DNA of 64,000 bases. Source: Heloderma charlesbogerti. Its lineage: Eukaryota > Chordata > Lepidosauria > Squamata > Helodermatidae. Below the pieces are notes generated by a model. It was not told the origin of the DNA. It ran no database searches and worked only from the letters and a program-made list of their open reading frames with translations. Every line of letters starts with the position of its first letter. The stretch's first letter is position 1. The position numbers and the translations under genes were made by a program. Below are positions 1-10,679 of this stretch, in pieces. The stretch lies in the NCBI GenBank assembly GCA_026122225.1, contig JANEZZ010001904.1:372001-436000 (forward strand), given 5' to 3'.

Positions 1-253
1 TCCTATGTGGCTATTATTATGTGTGATGTTTTCAAAATACTGGGCACAGGTCTTCTGCAGTAGCTTACAATATGCAGAAAAGAAGAGTTGATTCAGATAA
101 GCCTTTTGCCACACATTCAACCATAAGCATTGGCAAAACATATGCATCTGATACATGACCAACATCTTCCCCTGGGGCTTGTGGAGGGACACTTTTGCTT
201 AATAGCTTTGTGTTGCTACATAGTGTAGCTAGATAATTCCTCATATTGTACAC

Positions 254-379
254 CAGCCTTCCCCAACTTGGTTCCCTGAAAATGTTTTGGACTACAACTC
301 CCAAGATTCCTAGCCATTGCCTATGCTGGCTGGGGCTGAAGTCCAAAATGTCCAGATGGCACCGGGTTGGAGAAGGCTG
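254..379. repeat. Palindromic MITE, copy 1 of 6
   Basis: About 126 bp whose two halves are inverted copies. The ends read CAGCCTTCCCCAACTTGG on the left and the complement of CAGCCTTCTCCAACCCGG on the right. The middle carries ACTACAACTCCCA-type sequence that recurs at 12212, 15870, 23022, 47501 and 55447. Flanks TTGTACAC and TTCTAGAC match at 6 of 8 positions, consistent with an old 8-bp hAT-style target duplication. It has no coding capacity. Confidence 0.75.
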
Positions 380-2428
380 TTCTAGACTATGTTGAATACA
401 TATGTAACCTGCATCTTCTTCTTGACAGTTTTTTTCTTTATTTATATTGTCTTTAAGATAAGATGTAAGGTAAGATGGGGTACTCCTTCATGGATCACTG
501 CCTTGTTGTGGCAAAGGGGCTTGCATAACTCAGTGAAGCCATAAGCTATGCCATGCAGGGCCACCCAAGACAGACAGGTCATGGTGGAGAGTTCTGACAA
601 AATGTGGTCCACTGGAGAAGGAAATGGCAACCCACTCCAGTATTCTTGCCAAGAAAACCCCATAGAACATATCACAAGGCTAAAAGAGATGACGCCGGAA
701 GATGAGCCCCTCAGGTCGGAAGGTGTCCAATATACTACTGGGGAAGAGCAGAGGGAACTTCCAAGTAGCGTGAGAAAGAGTGAAACGGCTGAGCCAAAGC
801 CGAAAGGACACTCAGCTGTGGATGTGTCTGGTAGTGAAAAGAAAATCCGATGCTGTAAAGAACAATATTGTTTAGGAACCTGGAACGTAAGATCAATGAA
901 TCAAGGTAAGCTAGAGGTGGTCAAACATGAGATGGCAAGACTGAACATCGACATCTTGGGAATCAGTGAACTAAAATGGACAAGCATGGGCAAATTTAAT
1001 TCAGGTGACCATTGTATCTACTACTGTGGGCAAGAATCCCTTAGAAGAAATGGAGTAGCACTCATAGTCAACAAAAGGGTGGGAAAAGCAGTACTGGGGT
1101 ACAATCTCAAAAATAACAGAATGATCTCAGTACGAATCCAAGACAAACCATTCAACATCACAGTAATTCAAGTCTATGCCCCAACCACTGAGGCCGAAGA
1201 AGCTGAGGTTGATCGGTTCTATGAAGACCTACAACACCTTTTAGAACTAACACCAAAAAAAGATGTCCTCTTCATCATAGGGGATTGGAATGCTAAAGCA
1301 GGAAGTCAAGAAATCACGGGGATAACAGGCAAGCATGGCCTTGGTGTACAAAATGAAGCAGGACAACAGCTAATAGAGTTTTGCCAAGAGAACACGCTGA
1401 TCATAGCAAACACTCTTTTCCAACAGCACAAGAGGCGACTCTACACATGGACATCACCAGATGGTCAATATTGAAATCAGATTGATTATGTCCTTTGCAG
1501 CCTAAGATGGAGAAGCTCTATACACAGTCAGTAAAAACAAGACCTGGAGCTGACTGTGGCTCAGATCATGAGCTGCTTCTTGCAAAATTTCGGCTTAAAT
1601 TGAAGAACATAGGGAAAACCACTAAACCATTCAGGTATGACCTCAATCATATCCCTTATGAATATACAGTGGAGGTGAGGAATAGATTTGAGGGATTAGA
1701 CCTGATAGACAGAGTGCTTGAGGAACTATGGACGGAGGTCCGTAACATTGTTCAGGAGGCAGCAACTCAATCCATCCAAAGAAAAAGAAATGCAAGAAAG
1801 CCAAGTGGCTGTCTGAGGAGGCTTTACAAGTAGCTGAGGAAAGAAGGGAAGCGAAAAGCAAGGGAGAAAGGGGGAGATATATCCAACTGAATGCAGATTT
1901 CCAGAGAACAGCAAGGAGAGACAAGAAGGCCTTATTAAATGAACAATGCAAAGAAATCGAGGAAAACAATAGAATGGGAAAGACTAGAGATCTCTTTAGG
2001 AAAATTGGAGATCTCAAGGGAATGTTTTGTGCAAAGATGTGCATGATAAAGGACAAAGAAGGCAGGGACCTAACAAAAGCAGATGAGATTAAGAAGAAGT
2101 GGAAAGAATTCACAGAAGAACTACACAGGAAAGATCTGAATGTCCCTGATAGCCATGATAGTGCGGTCACTGAACTTGAGCCGGACATCCTAGAAAGTGA
2201 AGTCAAGTGGGCCTTAGGAAGCATTACCAACATCAAAGCTAGCGGAGATGACAGTATTCCAGCTGAGCTATTTAAGATCCTAAGAGACAATGCTGTTAAA
2301 GTGCTGCACTCAATATGCCAACACATTTGGAACTCTCAACAGTGGCCACAAGACTGGAAAAGGTCAGTTTACATTCCAATTCCAAAGAAGGGCAATGTCA
2401 AAGAGTGTTCAAACTACCGTACCATTGC

Positions 2429-3373
2429 TAGGGATGGGGGAGAATTTCTCCCCGAAACTTCGGGGGGCCGTGTGCCAACGCATTCGGTCCTCCAAAGGTT
2501 GTTCGGGGAGAATTTCTCTGCCCCCCCTGCCCCCCCGGGATAGGACTTACATTTCACGAATGTCCCTCCCAGCGGCGGGTCCCGGCGGCAGTTCGGCAGG
2601 TCTTCATCAGGGGTGGGGGCAGCAGCCGATCTTTTGACCGGCTGCCACCGCCGCCATTACAAGAAAAGTAAAAAAAAAAACCACCCCTGTGATAGGCTAC
2701 GTAACGATTAACGTAGCCTATCACGGCTAGATTTGCAAAGTCAGCCGTGATAGGCTACGTTAATCGTCACATAGCCTATCACGGGTGACTTAAAAAAAAG
2801 CGCATACGGCTAATGGCGGCCCCCATAGGGAGCCGCCATTCGCGTTCCTTATTTGGTCCCTGTAGTCTACGTAAAGATTTACGTAGACTACGGCGAAAAT
2901 AAGGACAACGCAAATAGCGTTGCCCTTATTTTCGCCGTAGTCTACGTAAATTTTTACGTAGACTACAGGGACCAAATAAGGAACGCAAATGGCGGCTCCC
3001 TATGGGGGCCGCCATTTGCGTACGCGCTTCCCCCCCCCCAAAGTCACCCATAATAGGCTACATGACGATTAACGTAGCCTATCATGGCTGACTTTGCAGA
3101 TCTAGCCATGATAGGCTACGTTAATCGTTACGTAGCCTATCACAGGGGCATTTTTTTTTTCTTTTGAAGTTCGCGGCCGGGGAGACGGGGCGCTTCTCCC
3201 CGGCCTGAATTTCGGCCAGGTGAGGCAGGAAGCCTCCCCCCCAGCCTGAATTTTGGCCAGGCGAGGAGGGAAGCCTCCCCCCCCGGCCTCAACTTCGGGG
3301 GGAGCAGCAAAGCGCCTCCCCCCCACCGCGAAGCAAGCTGCGAGACCAGGTAAGTGACTTTCATGCATCCCTA
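2429..3373 (-). mobile_element. Pal-1, palindromic hAT-type MITE inside BovB
   Basis: 945 bp beginning TAGGGATG and ending CATCCCTA, flanked by a perfect 8-bp duplication ACCATTGC (2421-2428, 3374-3381). The BovB copy at 51735-54533 provides the empty site with a single ACAATTGC, so insertion and duplication are directly demonstrated. The left end is the GGGAGAATTTCTCC type and the right end the AAGCAAGCTGCG type with CAGGTAAGTG facing outward (GT at 3350). The core is one long palindrome (2684-3146). It has no transposase and so depends on an autonomous partner. Confidence 0.95.
2684..3146. repeat. Long nested palindrome, Pal-1 core
   Basis: About 460 bp of inverted-repeat sequence centred near 2914. 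Each arm is itself made of smaller dyads: GTGATAGGCTACG pairs, an ATGGCGGC pair and TAGTCTACGTAAA pairs, with a central CGGCGAAAATAAGG pair. Because it is a palindrome, translation of the two strands gives nearly the same peptide (from 2853 on plus and from 2975 on minus). That peptide is a by-product of symmetry, not a gene. The region could form a large cruciform or double-stranded RNA. Confidence 0.9.
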
Positions 3374-4670
3374 ACCATTGCACTCATTTCAGATATCAGT
3401 AAGGTGATGCTCAAAATCGTACAAGCTAGGCTTCAGCAGTATGTGAACCGAGAACTACCGGAAGTACAAGCGGGGTTTCGAAGAGGCAGAGGAACTAGAG
3501 ATTAAATCGCCAACATTCGCTGGATCATGGAGAAAGCAAGAGAATTCCAGAAAAACATCTATTTCTGCTTCATTGACTACACTAAAGCCTTTGATTGTGT
3601 GGATCACAACAAACTGTGGCAAATTCTTAATGAGATGGGAGTACCAGACCACCTTACCTGTCTCCTGAGAAACCTGTACAAGGGTCAAGAAACAACAGTA
3701 AGAACCGGACATGGAACAACCGATTGGTTCAAAATTGGGAAAGGAGTACCACAAGGCTGTATATTGTCACCCTGCTTATTTAATTTATATGCAGAGTACA
3801 TCAAGAGAAATGCCGGGTTGGATGAATCACAGGTCGGAATTAAGATTGCCGAAGAGAAATATCAACAACCTCAGATACACAGACAATACCACCCTAATGG
3901 AAGAAAGCAAAGAGGATCTAAAGAGCCTCTTGTTGAGGGTGAAAGAGGAGAATGCAAAAGCTGGTTTGAAACTCAACATTAAAAAAACTAAGATCATGGC
4001 ATCTGGCCCCATCACTTCCTGGCATAGAGAAGGGGAAGAAATGGAAGCAGTGACAGATTTTATTTTCTTGGGCTCCAAGATCACTGCAGACGGTGACTGT
4101 AGCCATGAAATTAAAAGACACTTGCTCCTTGGGAGGAAAGCTATGGCAAACCTAGACAGCATAGTAAGAAGCAGGGACATCACCTTGCCGACAAAGGTCC
4201 GTCTAATCAAAGCTATGGTTTTCCCAGTAGTAATGTATGGCTGTGAGAGCTGGACTATAAGGAAGGCTGAGTGCTGAAGAATTGATGCTTTCGAACTGTG
4301 GTGCTGGAGAAGACTCTTACGAGTCCCCTGGACTGCAAGGAGGTCAAATCAGTCCATCCTAAAGGAAATCAACCCTGAGTGCTCATTGGAAGGACAGATA
4401 CTGAAGTTGAAGCTCAAATATTTTGGCCATCTAATGCGAAGAGAAAAGTCCCTGGAAAAGACCCTGATGCTGGGAAAGATTGAAGGCAAAAAGAGAAGGG
4501 GACGGCAGAGGATGAGATGGCTAGATAGCATCATCACCGATGCAATGAATATGGAGTTGAGCACACTCCAGGAGAGAGCGCAGGACAGGAAGGCCTGGCA
4601 TGCTATGGTCCATGGGGTCACCAAGAGTCGGACACGACTGAACGACTGATCAACAACATGATGGGGTACG

Positions 4671-5279
4671 GGAATGGTGGGTTGGACACACCTGAAGTAG
4701 TCTTGCTACGGCCAGGGTTTGGCCAGCCTAATGAAAGAATGGCAAACCATAACCCCAGCCCTGAGAATTCTATAATTCTCTGAGGTCTAGAATTGACAGT
4801 TTTGACAAAAGTGAATAATTTTCATGGAAGTTCAGAAACTAGCAAGTAGCAGCTGTTTGTCAACCCATTAAGACTGAGGTGTCATCACTAGGGGGACAGG
4901 GCTCCCAAATTTCTCAGTCTCCTCCTCTCCATTATCCACGAACTGAATAATTCCTCTTAAATTCTTCTTCTTCAGGAATTGCTTTTTAAAAAGAGAAACA
5001 ATTTGTATTGTTTTTAAATTGTGTTAATATGCTAGCTTAGCAATATTGCAAGCCACTTTGTAAAGGTCTTTGCCTTGAAAAGTGGGTTATAAATATCTTA
5101 ATTAATTAATTAACATTCCTGGGATCTCTGGAGATGTTTCTGGGCAAAATGGGGTTCACAATATCCTTTAATGATAGTTAGCATAAACAACCAGATGTTA
5201 ATTATTCCACATTAATTAATGTAGAGAGAAGCTGGGGAATCTAGTGTCTATGGAATAAGAGTGGTGACAAGACTGTGAC
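4671..5279. other. Unique flank, no gene
   Basis: Sequence between the BovB 3' duplication and X-1. The only recognisable part is a tail-type dispersed repeat near 5010-5115 (listed separately). No ORF of note. Confidence 0.6.
5010..5115 (+). repeat. Dispersed 3'-tail-type repeat
   Basis: Reads AAGCCACTTTG, then GGTTATAAATATC, then a TTAATTAATTAA tail. The same layout (GCC-rich motif, TATAAAT, ATAAATAAATAA) recurs at about 10850-10975 and 61735-61825. This resembles the 3' end of a squamate SINE or LINE. The family is not identified. Confidence 0.5.
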
Positions 5280-6476
5280 TAGGTCTGGCTGAATCAGCAA
5301 AACTTGAGCTCGCGGAAGGTCTCTGAATTTCATCTCAAAACTCATTCTGACTCAAGTCAGTATCAGACTGTGAGCTTGGTTTTTTTCCCTTTTGCATAGA
5401 AATCCATGTGTATTTTTGTGCATATTTTTTTCAAATCTAGACATCAATTGTGGGCATTGAAATGCATGCACTCTCCTCCCATTGATTAAAGTGTATTTGT
5501 GCACATTTTTCAAAAGTACATTTTTTCATGCACATTTTTCAAATGTACACATGTTGTTGAATGCATTTGGGGGGGGGGTCCATGAATCATATTGCAAGCT
5601 TGAAAATGTGAGGACCGCAGATTTTGCATCTGACTCCATGTTTGGTCTGGAAGGTGCAAATTGTAGGGATGTATGAAACACCTACCTGGCTCCATGCCGG
5701 GCAGTCCACGGTGGGGGGGAGGTGCTCTGTCCCTCCCCCCGGAATCCTTGACAGGGGGGGAGGTGGTCCGTCCTTCCCTCTGGAATCCTGCCCAGCCTGC
5801 TCTGCTCCGCAGCCAAGCCGCGGAGCTGCCGGCCAGCTCCAGCCGCCCACAGCTGGACATCCAGCCGCTGGGCAGCCCTGCAGGGATGCAAATGGCGTCT
5901 GTCATAGCCGCTGCCATTTGCATCCCTGTATTGAGCCGTGATAGGCTATGTAAATATTTACGTAGCCTATCACAGCAGGGGGAAAAAACCCAGCGTATGC
6001 AAATGGCGGTAGCCGCCACCATTTGCGTACGCTGGGTTTCCCCCCCCCTGCCTTGACAGGCTATGTAAATACTTATGTAGCCTATCACAGCAGGGGGGGG
6101 GAACCTCAGCGTACACAAATGGCATACCTGCATTAGCCATGATAGGCTACGTAAGTATTTACATAGCCTATCATGGTTATGAAGAGGAGGAAGCGAATGG
6201 CAGCCACAGGACGGCCGCCATTCGCAAAGCAGCGCGGACGGGAGCAGGTAATTGCTCCGTTTCACATGCCTTTCATGGGGTGGGGACAGCGGGGACTTCG
6301 TCCCACTCGCCTTTCGTGGGGGGGGGCAGGGGCTTCATTCTGTGATGGATTTCGGGTGGCCAAATGCACTGGCATTCGGCCTCACCGAGATCCGTCGCAG
6401 AATTCTCTGACATCCCTAGCAAATTGGGTAAATCCTGATCAAAAACGAACTGAAATACATTTCTCATACATCTCTA
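5280..6476. mobile_element. X-1, hAT-type MITE carrying a nested Pal-2
   Basis: The outer element is flanked by a perfect 8-bp duplication ACTGTGAC (5272-5279, 6477-6484). Its ends, TAGGTCTG and CATCTCTA, are decayed forms of TAGGGATG and CATCCCTA. Without Pal-2 and its duplication it is about 434 bp. The interior has TGCACATTTTTCAAA-type tracts and a TTGCAAGCTTG motif shared with copies near 11725 and 60100. Non-coding. Confidence 0.85.
5664..6418 (+). mobile_element. Pal-2, palindromic hAT-type MITE nested in X-1
   Basis: 755 bp, TAGGGATG to CATCCCTA, perfect 8-bp duplication GCAAATTG (5656-5663, 6419-6426). Core dyads in order: A-type 5881-5928, B-type 5936-5975, A 5990-6039, B 6053-6091, B 6136-6178, A 6193-6227. 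The right end holds CAGGTAATTG near 6244, a weakened donor-like motif. ORFs here are artefacts of GC-rich palindromes. Confidence 0.93.
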
Positions 6477-6484
6477 ACTGTGAC

Positions 6485-7309
6485 TGCCATGAGAACATTC
6501 TGTCTAGCTCCTCAGAATCTTCAAGGAGAAATAATTTGCTTTTGGGATAGACTGTAAGGAAAACAGCAATCCCACACAATCTATCGTTGCTTGGAGACGA
6601 AGGGGAAGAAGGGGGAAAAGTGATAATCAAAAGCAAACATCCACTTGACAAAGGACAGTCACACATTTTTGTATCTGAAAGGAAAACAATTTCTCCAGCA
6701 AGGGGGTGCAGAAGAAACTGTGTTCAACTGGGGCAAATGGGCTTTCAATTGGATTATTCCAATTCTTAAAAATGTCACATTGGTTTCTTGCCACAGTGGG
6801 GCATTGCTCTGTTTTCACTTGGACATGGGATTGACATTGTTTCAGAATCTCTAGAATGACATGGGGGGGGGGAGTAGCAAGGACTCGAGGAAGTCTTGTA
6901 CCAGGATTTCCCCTCTTAATAATTATGTCAATTTATTTTAATCCAATCTGAAAACCATTTCAGGTTGAATGTTTCATTTTCATCTGCTTCGCACTGTAAT
7001 TCTGACCAGGTCATTTAACAGCAAGACCCATAGATTTCAGTAGAACTTACTTGCAAGAAAGATGCTTGAAAAAACCTTGCATATTATTTCTGTAGATATT
7101 TCTGCCTTTGTGAAGAGTGACATGACTGGATTGGGGATGCTCATCTCCAAAAGCAGATATGCAATTTTTTGCAAGAAAATAGTTTTCCAAATGGTTTGCT
7201 CATAATCACAGCCTTACATAAAAGTGCAGCAGCTTTTCCCATTTAAAGTGGCAGCCAGCTTGCTATTGATTATCATTGTTTCCGAACATTGTACCAGCAT
7301 CCAGACAGC
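6485..7309. other. No recognisable feature
   Basis: About 825 bp of AT-rich sequence with short spurious ORFs only. I see no repeat, gene or terminal motif here. Confidence 0.5.
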
Positions 7310-7790
7310 ATCTACTTGAGAGTTCTTAAAGAACTCAAATGTGAAATTTCAGACTTTCTAAGAATAATATGTAACTTGTCTCTAAGATCAACCTCTTGAG
7401 CTGAGGATTTGAAAGCGGTCAATGGAACACCATTTTTTGTTTTTGTTTTAAGGGCTCCAGGGAAGGATTTAGGAAATTTCAAGCCAGTTAGCGTAATGCC
7501 TGATCCAGGTAAATTGGGGGAAAGCATTATTAAAGATAAATGACCAAATGTATAGAAATACAAGTCTTGCTGAAGAAGAATCAACACATCTGCAAAGGTA
7601 AGTGATGATTTTTTAAGGAGTTGTCTGAGAATATTAACAGTGAGGGGTGATTCAGTAGACATTGTGTACTTGGACTTTCAAAACAGTCATGGGATAAGAG
7701 GAGATGGCCTCTTACGATGTGATAACTGGTTAAAGAACAGGAAGCAGCAGAGAGTAGGAAGACACTGACTGTTCTCACAATAGAGGGATG
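7310..7790 (+). pseudogene. CR1 LINE reverse-transcriptase remnant
   Basis: Matches the layout of the CR1 RT region. AAGCCAGTTAGCGTAATGCC, then a GGTAAATTGGGGGAAAGCAT stretch, TTGCTGAAGAAGAATCAACA, GACATTGTGTACTTGGACTT and AACTGGTTAAAGAACAGGAA occur in the order expected. The segment after the DLDF-like block is missing, so the sequence jumps from TTGGACTTTCAAA to AGTCATGGGATAA. It has no intact frame and is an old 5'-truncated, internally deleted copy. Confidence 0.75.
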
Positions 7791-8196
7791 TAAACAGTAG
7801 AGATAGACAGATCTGTTGTGGAGGTTTGGATGTGGTGTACCCCTACCTTTGCACCACACCCAGGACGTGTCAGCTGGAAGGGATTACGTGTCAGCTGGAA
7901 GGGCTTGTGGCGGTGGCTTGGTGTCCAACCTTCCCCTGCCCCCTTTACTGGGGTTTAAATGCCAAGCAAAGCAAGCAGACGTAGCAGCAACAGAGAGTGG
8001 AGAGGCAGCAGCAGTGCCATCCACTTTAAAGGACCCTAGACAAAGCAGCAAGGAAACGGGGCTGTGGCATATTTGCCTGGGTTCCACTTTTTCCCCAGCC
8101 TCCACCTCAAACTGAGAAAAAAACTCCTCAGGAAGCGCCTGGTTTCACCTGGATCAGTTGTTCCCACTGACACTTAAGCTTCAGCTCTTTTACTTT
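7791..8196. other. No gene recognised
   Basis: Contains a short tandem pair (GTGTCAGCTGGAAGGG twice, about 7866-7905) and otherwise nothing identifiable. Confidence 0.5.
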
Positions 8197-8204
8197 CTCT
8201 CTGG

Positions 8205-9379
8205 TAGGGATGTCAGAGAATTCTGCCATGGACTCCAGTGGACCCCCCAGAATCGATAGAGGAACGGTCTCCCCCCCCCATGGAATCCCTCCGGGATGGA
8301 GCTTACCTGGTGGCGGATGCGGTGGTGGATGCGGCGGTGGATGCGGCGGGGGCGGTGGTCTCCTGGCTGCTGCCGGGCTGCTGTGGCTGCAAATGGCGGC
8401 TGTCATAGCAGCCGCCATTTGCATGGCTGGCTTTCCTCGTGATAGGCTACGTAAATACTTATGTAGCCTATCATGGCTAATGCAGGGACGCCATTGGCGT
8501 CCCTACAGAAGCTGTGATAGGCTGCGTAAGTATTTACGAAGCCTATCATGGCCAAAAAAAGGGAACACAAATGGTGGCGGCTATGGCAGCCGCCATTTGC
8601 ATTCCCCCTTTTTTTTTGTGGCCGTGATAGCCTATGTAAATATTTACATAGGCTCTTACAGCAAAAAAGAGGGCCCCAAATGGCGTAGTGGCCGCCATTT
8701 GTATTCCCCCCCTTTTTTGCCATAATAGGCTACATAAATATTTACATAACCTATCACAGCAAAAAAAAAAAGGAATGCAAATGGCGGCCACCATAGCCGC
8801 CGCCATTTATGTTTGCTTTTTTTTTTTTTTGCTGTGATAGGCTATGTAAATATTTACATAGCCTATGATGGCAAAATACAGGGATGAAAATGGCAGCAGC
8901 TATGGCAGCCGCCATTTGCATCCCTGCAGGCTGCCTAGCAGCCGGATGTCTAGCTGTGGGTGGCCCTGGCCGTTGGCTCTGCGGAATCTCCGCGGAGCGG
9001 AGCTGTCCAGAGAGAATTTCAGGGAGAGGGCCGGAGTGCCTCCCCCCAACCACAAATGTCACCCTTCGAAAAGGTAAGTGACTTTCGTATATCCCTATTT
9101 GTGCCCCTGCTCTTTGCTGTGACAGGCTATGTAAATACTTACATAGCCTATCATGGCTTACTGCAAGGACACAAGTGGTGGCCACTACGATGGCTGCTAT
9201 TTGTGGCCACAACAGCCTGGCTGCGGCCGGAAGTCCAGCTGCAGCTGGCCCCGGCTGATGGCTCTGTGGAGCCACCGCGGCGTGGAGCCGGCCGGAGAGG
9301 ATTCTGTGGGGAGGGACGGAACGCCTCCCCCCCACGGATTGCCTGGCACAGAGCCAGGTAAGGCTTTCATACATCCCTA
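8205..9379 (-). mobile_element. Pal-3, long Pal copy with duplicated end
   Basis: 1175 bp, TAGGGATG to CATCCCTA, perfect duplication CTCTCTGG (8197-8204, 9380-9387). The left end begins TAGGGATGTCAGAG; the right end has CCAGGTAAGG. Six B-type dyads lie near 8438, 8511, 8625, 8718, 8831 and 9114, alternating with A-type dyads. A second GTACGAAAG-type end, with GGTAAGTGACTTTCG and a decayed TATCCCTA (9071-9097), sits inside the element. It is therefore a composite or tandemly extended copy. GGCGGATGC-like short repeats occur at 8305-8360. Confidence 0.92.
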
Positions 9380-9387
9380 CTCTCTGG

Positions 9388-10308
9388 GTTCCACAGAAAC
9401 TCAATATGCCCAATTGGTTCTCTCAACCCGCTACAGGAGAAGTAACAAGGAAATAGATTTAATAATAGTAGCGTAACAATTCAATCAACACATGGGAGAC
9501 TGTATTTTTAAAAAAACAAATACAGATTTATTTGTTACATGAAGAGTTATATGTTATTATTATTCATTAATGTTTGGTTCTAACTCCCCTTCGTACTCTA
9601 CCCTTTCTAAAATCCTGTACACAAACCCCCTTACTGGATGTTGCTTCCACAATCCTTAAATCACTGTCTGACTCCTAACTGTCAGTTCATTCCTTTTATA
9701 ACCTCAGAATCCTCACACACACAAGCCGCCACCACCTTTCACTCACTACCAAACAATTGACCCTACCTGACCTGAATCACATTTAACAATGAAACCACAT
9801 ACATTAACATAGCATGCATATGTTACAGGGCGCTTCTAAGAGAATTTGTTGAGAAGTTGGTGAGGTAACTGGCCATTGTTTGTGTGGACAGTAAGAGGGA
9901 GAAAGAGTTGAGAGATTCTGGATTCAGGGATCCAGCTAAGTTTGGAAAGGGAGAAAAGAATAAATGTCAGCATTCTTTGGAAGGGGCGAGAAACAATAAT
10001 AGCAGAAGCCATTGAAAGAGGAGGGGCTATATCAAGGTATTAAAGTTAGTTAAAATGGCTGCAGGTAAGTCCTGTTGATGAACCAGACTTCAAAACCCCA
10101 CTGGAAGGGTGAGAAGGACCCCCCCCACACACACACACTCCCTCTGAGTTAAAGAGTGAGATATGGGCTCTGAGGATTTTCCTTAAGAGTAAGACTTATT
10201 TATTTATTTATTTTATTTAAAACATTTGTATCCTGCCCTATATCATTATGATCTTAGACTGTTGACTTTTTGAGGTCGAGATCGTTCCCTCCTGTTTCTG
10301 CATGAGCT
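9388..10308. other. No gene recognised
   Basis: AT-rich sequence with a CACACA run near 10125 and a TTTATTTATTTA tract near 10197. No repeat family identified with confidence. Confidence 0.5.
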
Positions 10309-10309
<1 letters not shown>

Positions 10310-10392
<83 letters not shown>

Positions 10393-10452
10393 GGTATGTA
10401 TGTAAATATATGGTTTGAATACTCTGTTGTTAGTCTTTCTATCTTTCTCATG

Positions 10453-10543
<91 letters not shown>

Positions 10544-10582
10544 AAGATAGAAAGATTAACAACAGAGTATTCAAACCATATA
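10310..10582. repeat. (TA)n/(TG)n microsatellite within a foldback
   Basis: Long TA and TG runs (10313-10390, 10453-10538). Two 44-nt inverted arms (about 10408-10451 and 10539-10582, about one mismatch) flank the second run and carry GGTTTGAATACTCTGTTG and its complement. A third copy of the same arm lies at about 10664-10679 and continues at 11513, split by the hAT element 10680-11512. The reading frames here are repeat artefacts. Confidence 0.85.
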
Positions 10583-10679
10583 TTTATTTAAGCTAAATGT
10601 TTCAGCTTCTGCTCTCATCAATAATGAGGGTGGAAGCCAAAATATTTCACTCCAATATATATTTTTGAATACTCTGTTG

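Larger units (their letters stand above)
548..4650 (+). pseudogene. Decayed BovB endonuclease/reverse transcriptase ORF
   Basis: Coding remnants of the single BovB polyprotein. Frame 1 (548-1474) holds the apurinic-type endonuclease: the LGTWNVRS motif near residue 109 and the IIGDWNAKA motif are visible. It stops at a TGA (1472-1474) where the intact relative has an arginine codon. The SDHELL endonuclease motif follows in another frame (1495-1833). The linker and early RT lie at 1974-2420, where Pal-1 cuts the ORF. RT resumes from about 3382, with FIDYTKAFDC near 3570 and the PQGCILSP region near 3750. The catalytic YADD has become YTDN (about 3876), which should abolish polymerase activity. 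A further TGA at 4275-4277 precedes the C-terminal zinc-knuckle-like region (4386-4649). At least three frame changes are present, so no functional protein is possible. Confidence 0.93.
484..4659 (+). mobile_element. BovB (RTE-clade) LINE, copy 1, near full length, interrupted
   Basis: A BovB non-LTR retrotransposon flanked by a perfect 10-bp target duplication GATGGGGTAC (474-483 and 4660-4669). Removing the 945-bp Pal-1 insertion and its 8-bp duplication leaves about 3.2 kb, the usual full length for BovB. The 5' region before the ORF contains the GGAGAAGGAAATGGCAAC-type leader typical of the family. The 3' end runs through the GTCGGACACGACTGAACGACTGA tail region into a short CAACAACA tract. 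The copy is dead: stops, frameshifts, and a lost YADD motif. BovB spreads by target-primed reverse transcription and is known for horizontal transfer between squamates and other animals. Confidence 0.95.

Noticed and set aside
1643..2326. 227-codon minus-strand ORF across the left BovB
   Set aside because: It is antisense to the BovB ORF and has no family signature of its own. The same shadow appears opposite copy 2 (53107-53607).
2790..3053. ORFs on both strands in the Pal-1 core giving nearly the same peptide
   Set aside because: A perfect palindrome necessarily encodes the same peptide on both strands. There is no known domain and other Pal copies break the frame.
5881..6227. Regularly spaced palindromic repeats resembling a CRISPR array
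   Set aside because: Repeats are dyads of two alternating kinds with no unique spacers. The context is vertebrate, with transposon ends and target duplications. No cas genes.
7786..8204. AGGGATGTAAAC at 7787 as a MITE start
   Set aside because: No matching right terminus or duplication before Pal-3. The motif is short.
8210..9413. Long ORFs of 130-220 codons in Pal-3 on both strands
   Set aside because: They read through GC-rich inverted repeats with few stops, and both strands give similar NGG.YGSRHLHS-like peptides. These are artefacts of the dyads.
10254..10596. ORFs over the TA/TG runs
   Set aside because: They encode only alternating IY/VC/HT repeats from microsatellite sequence.
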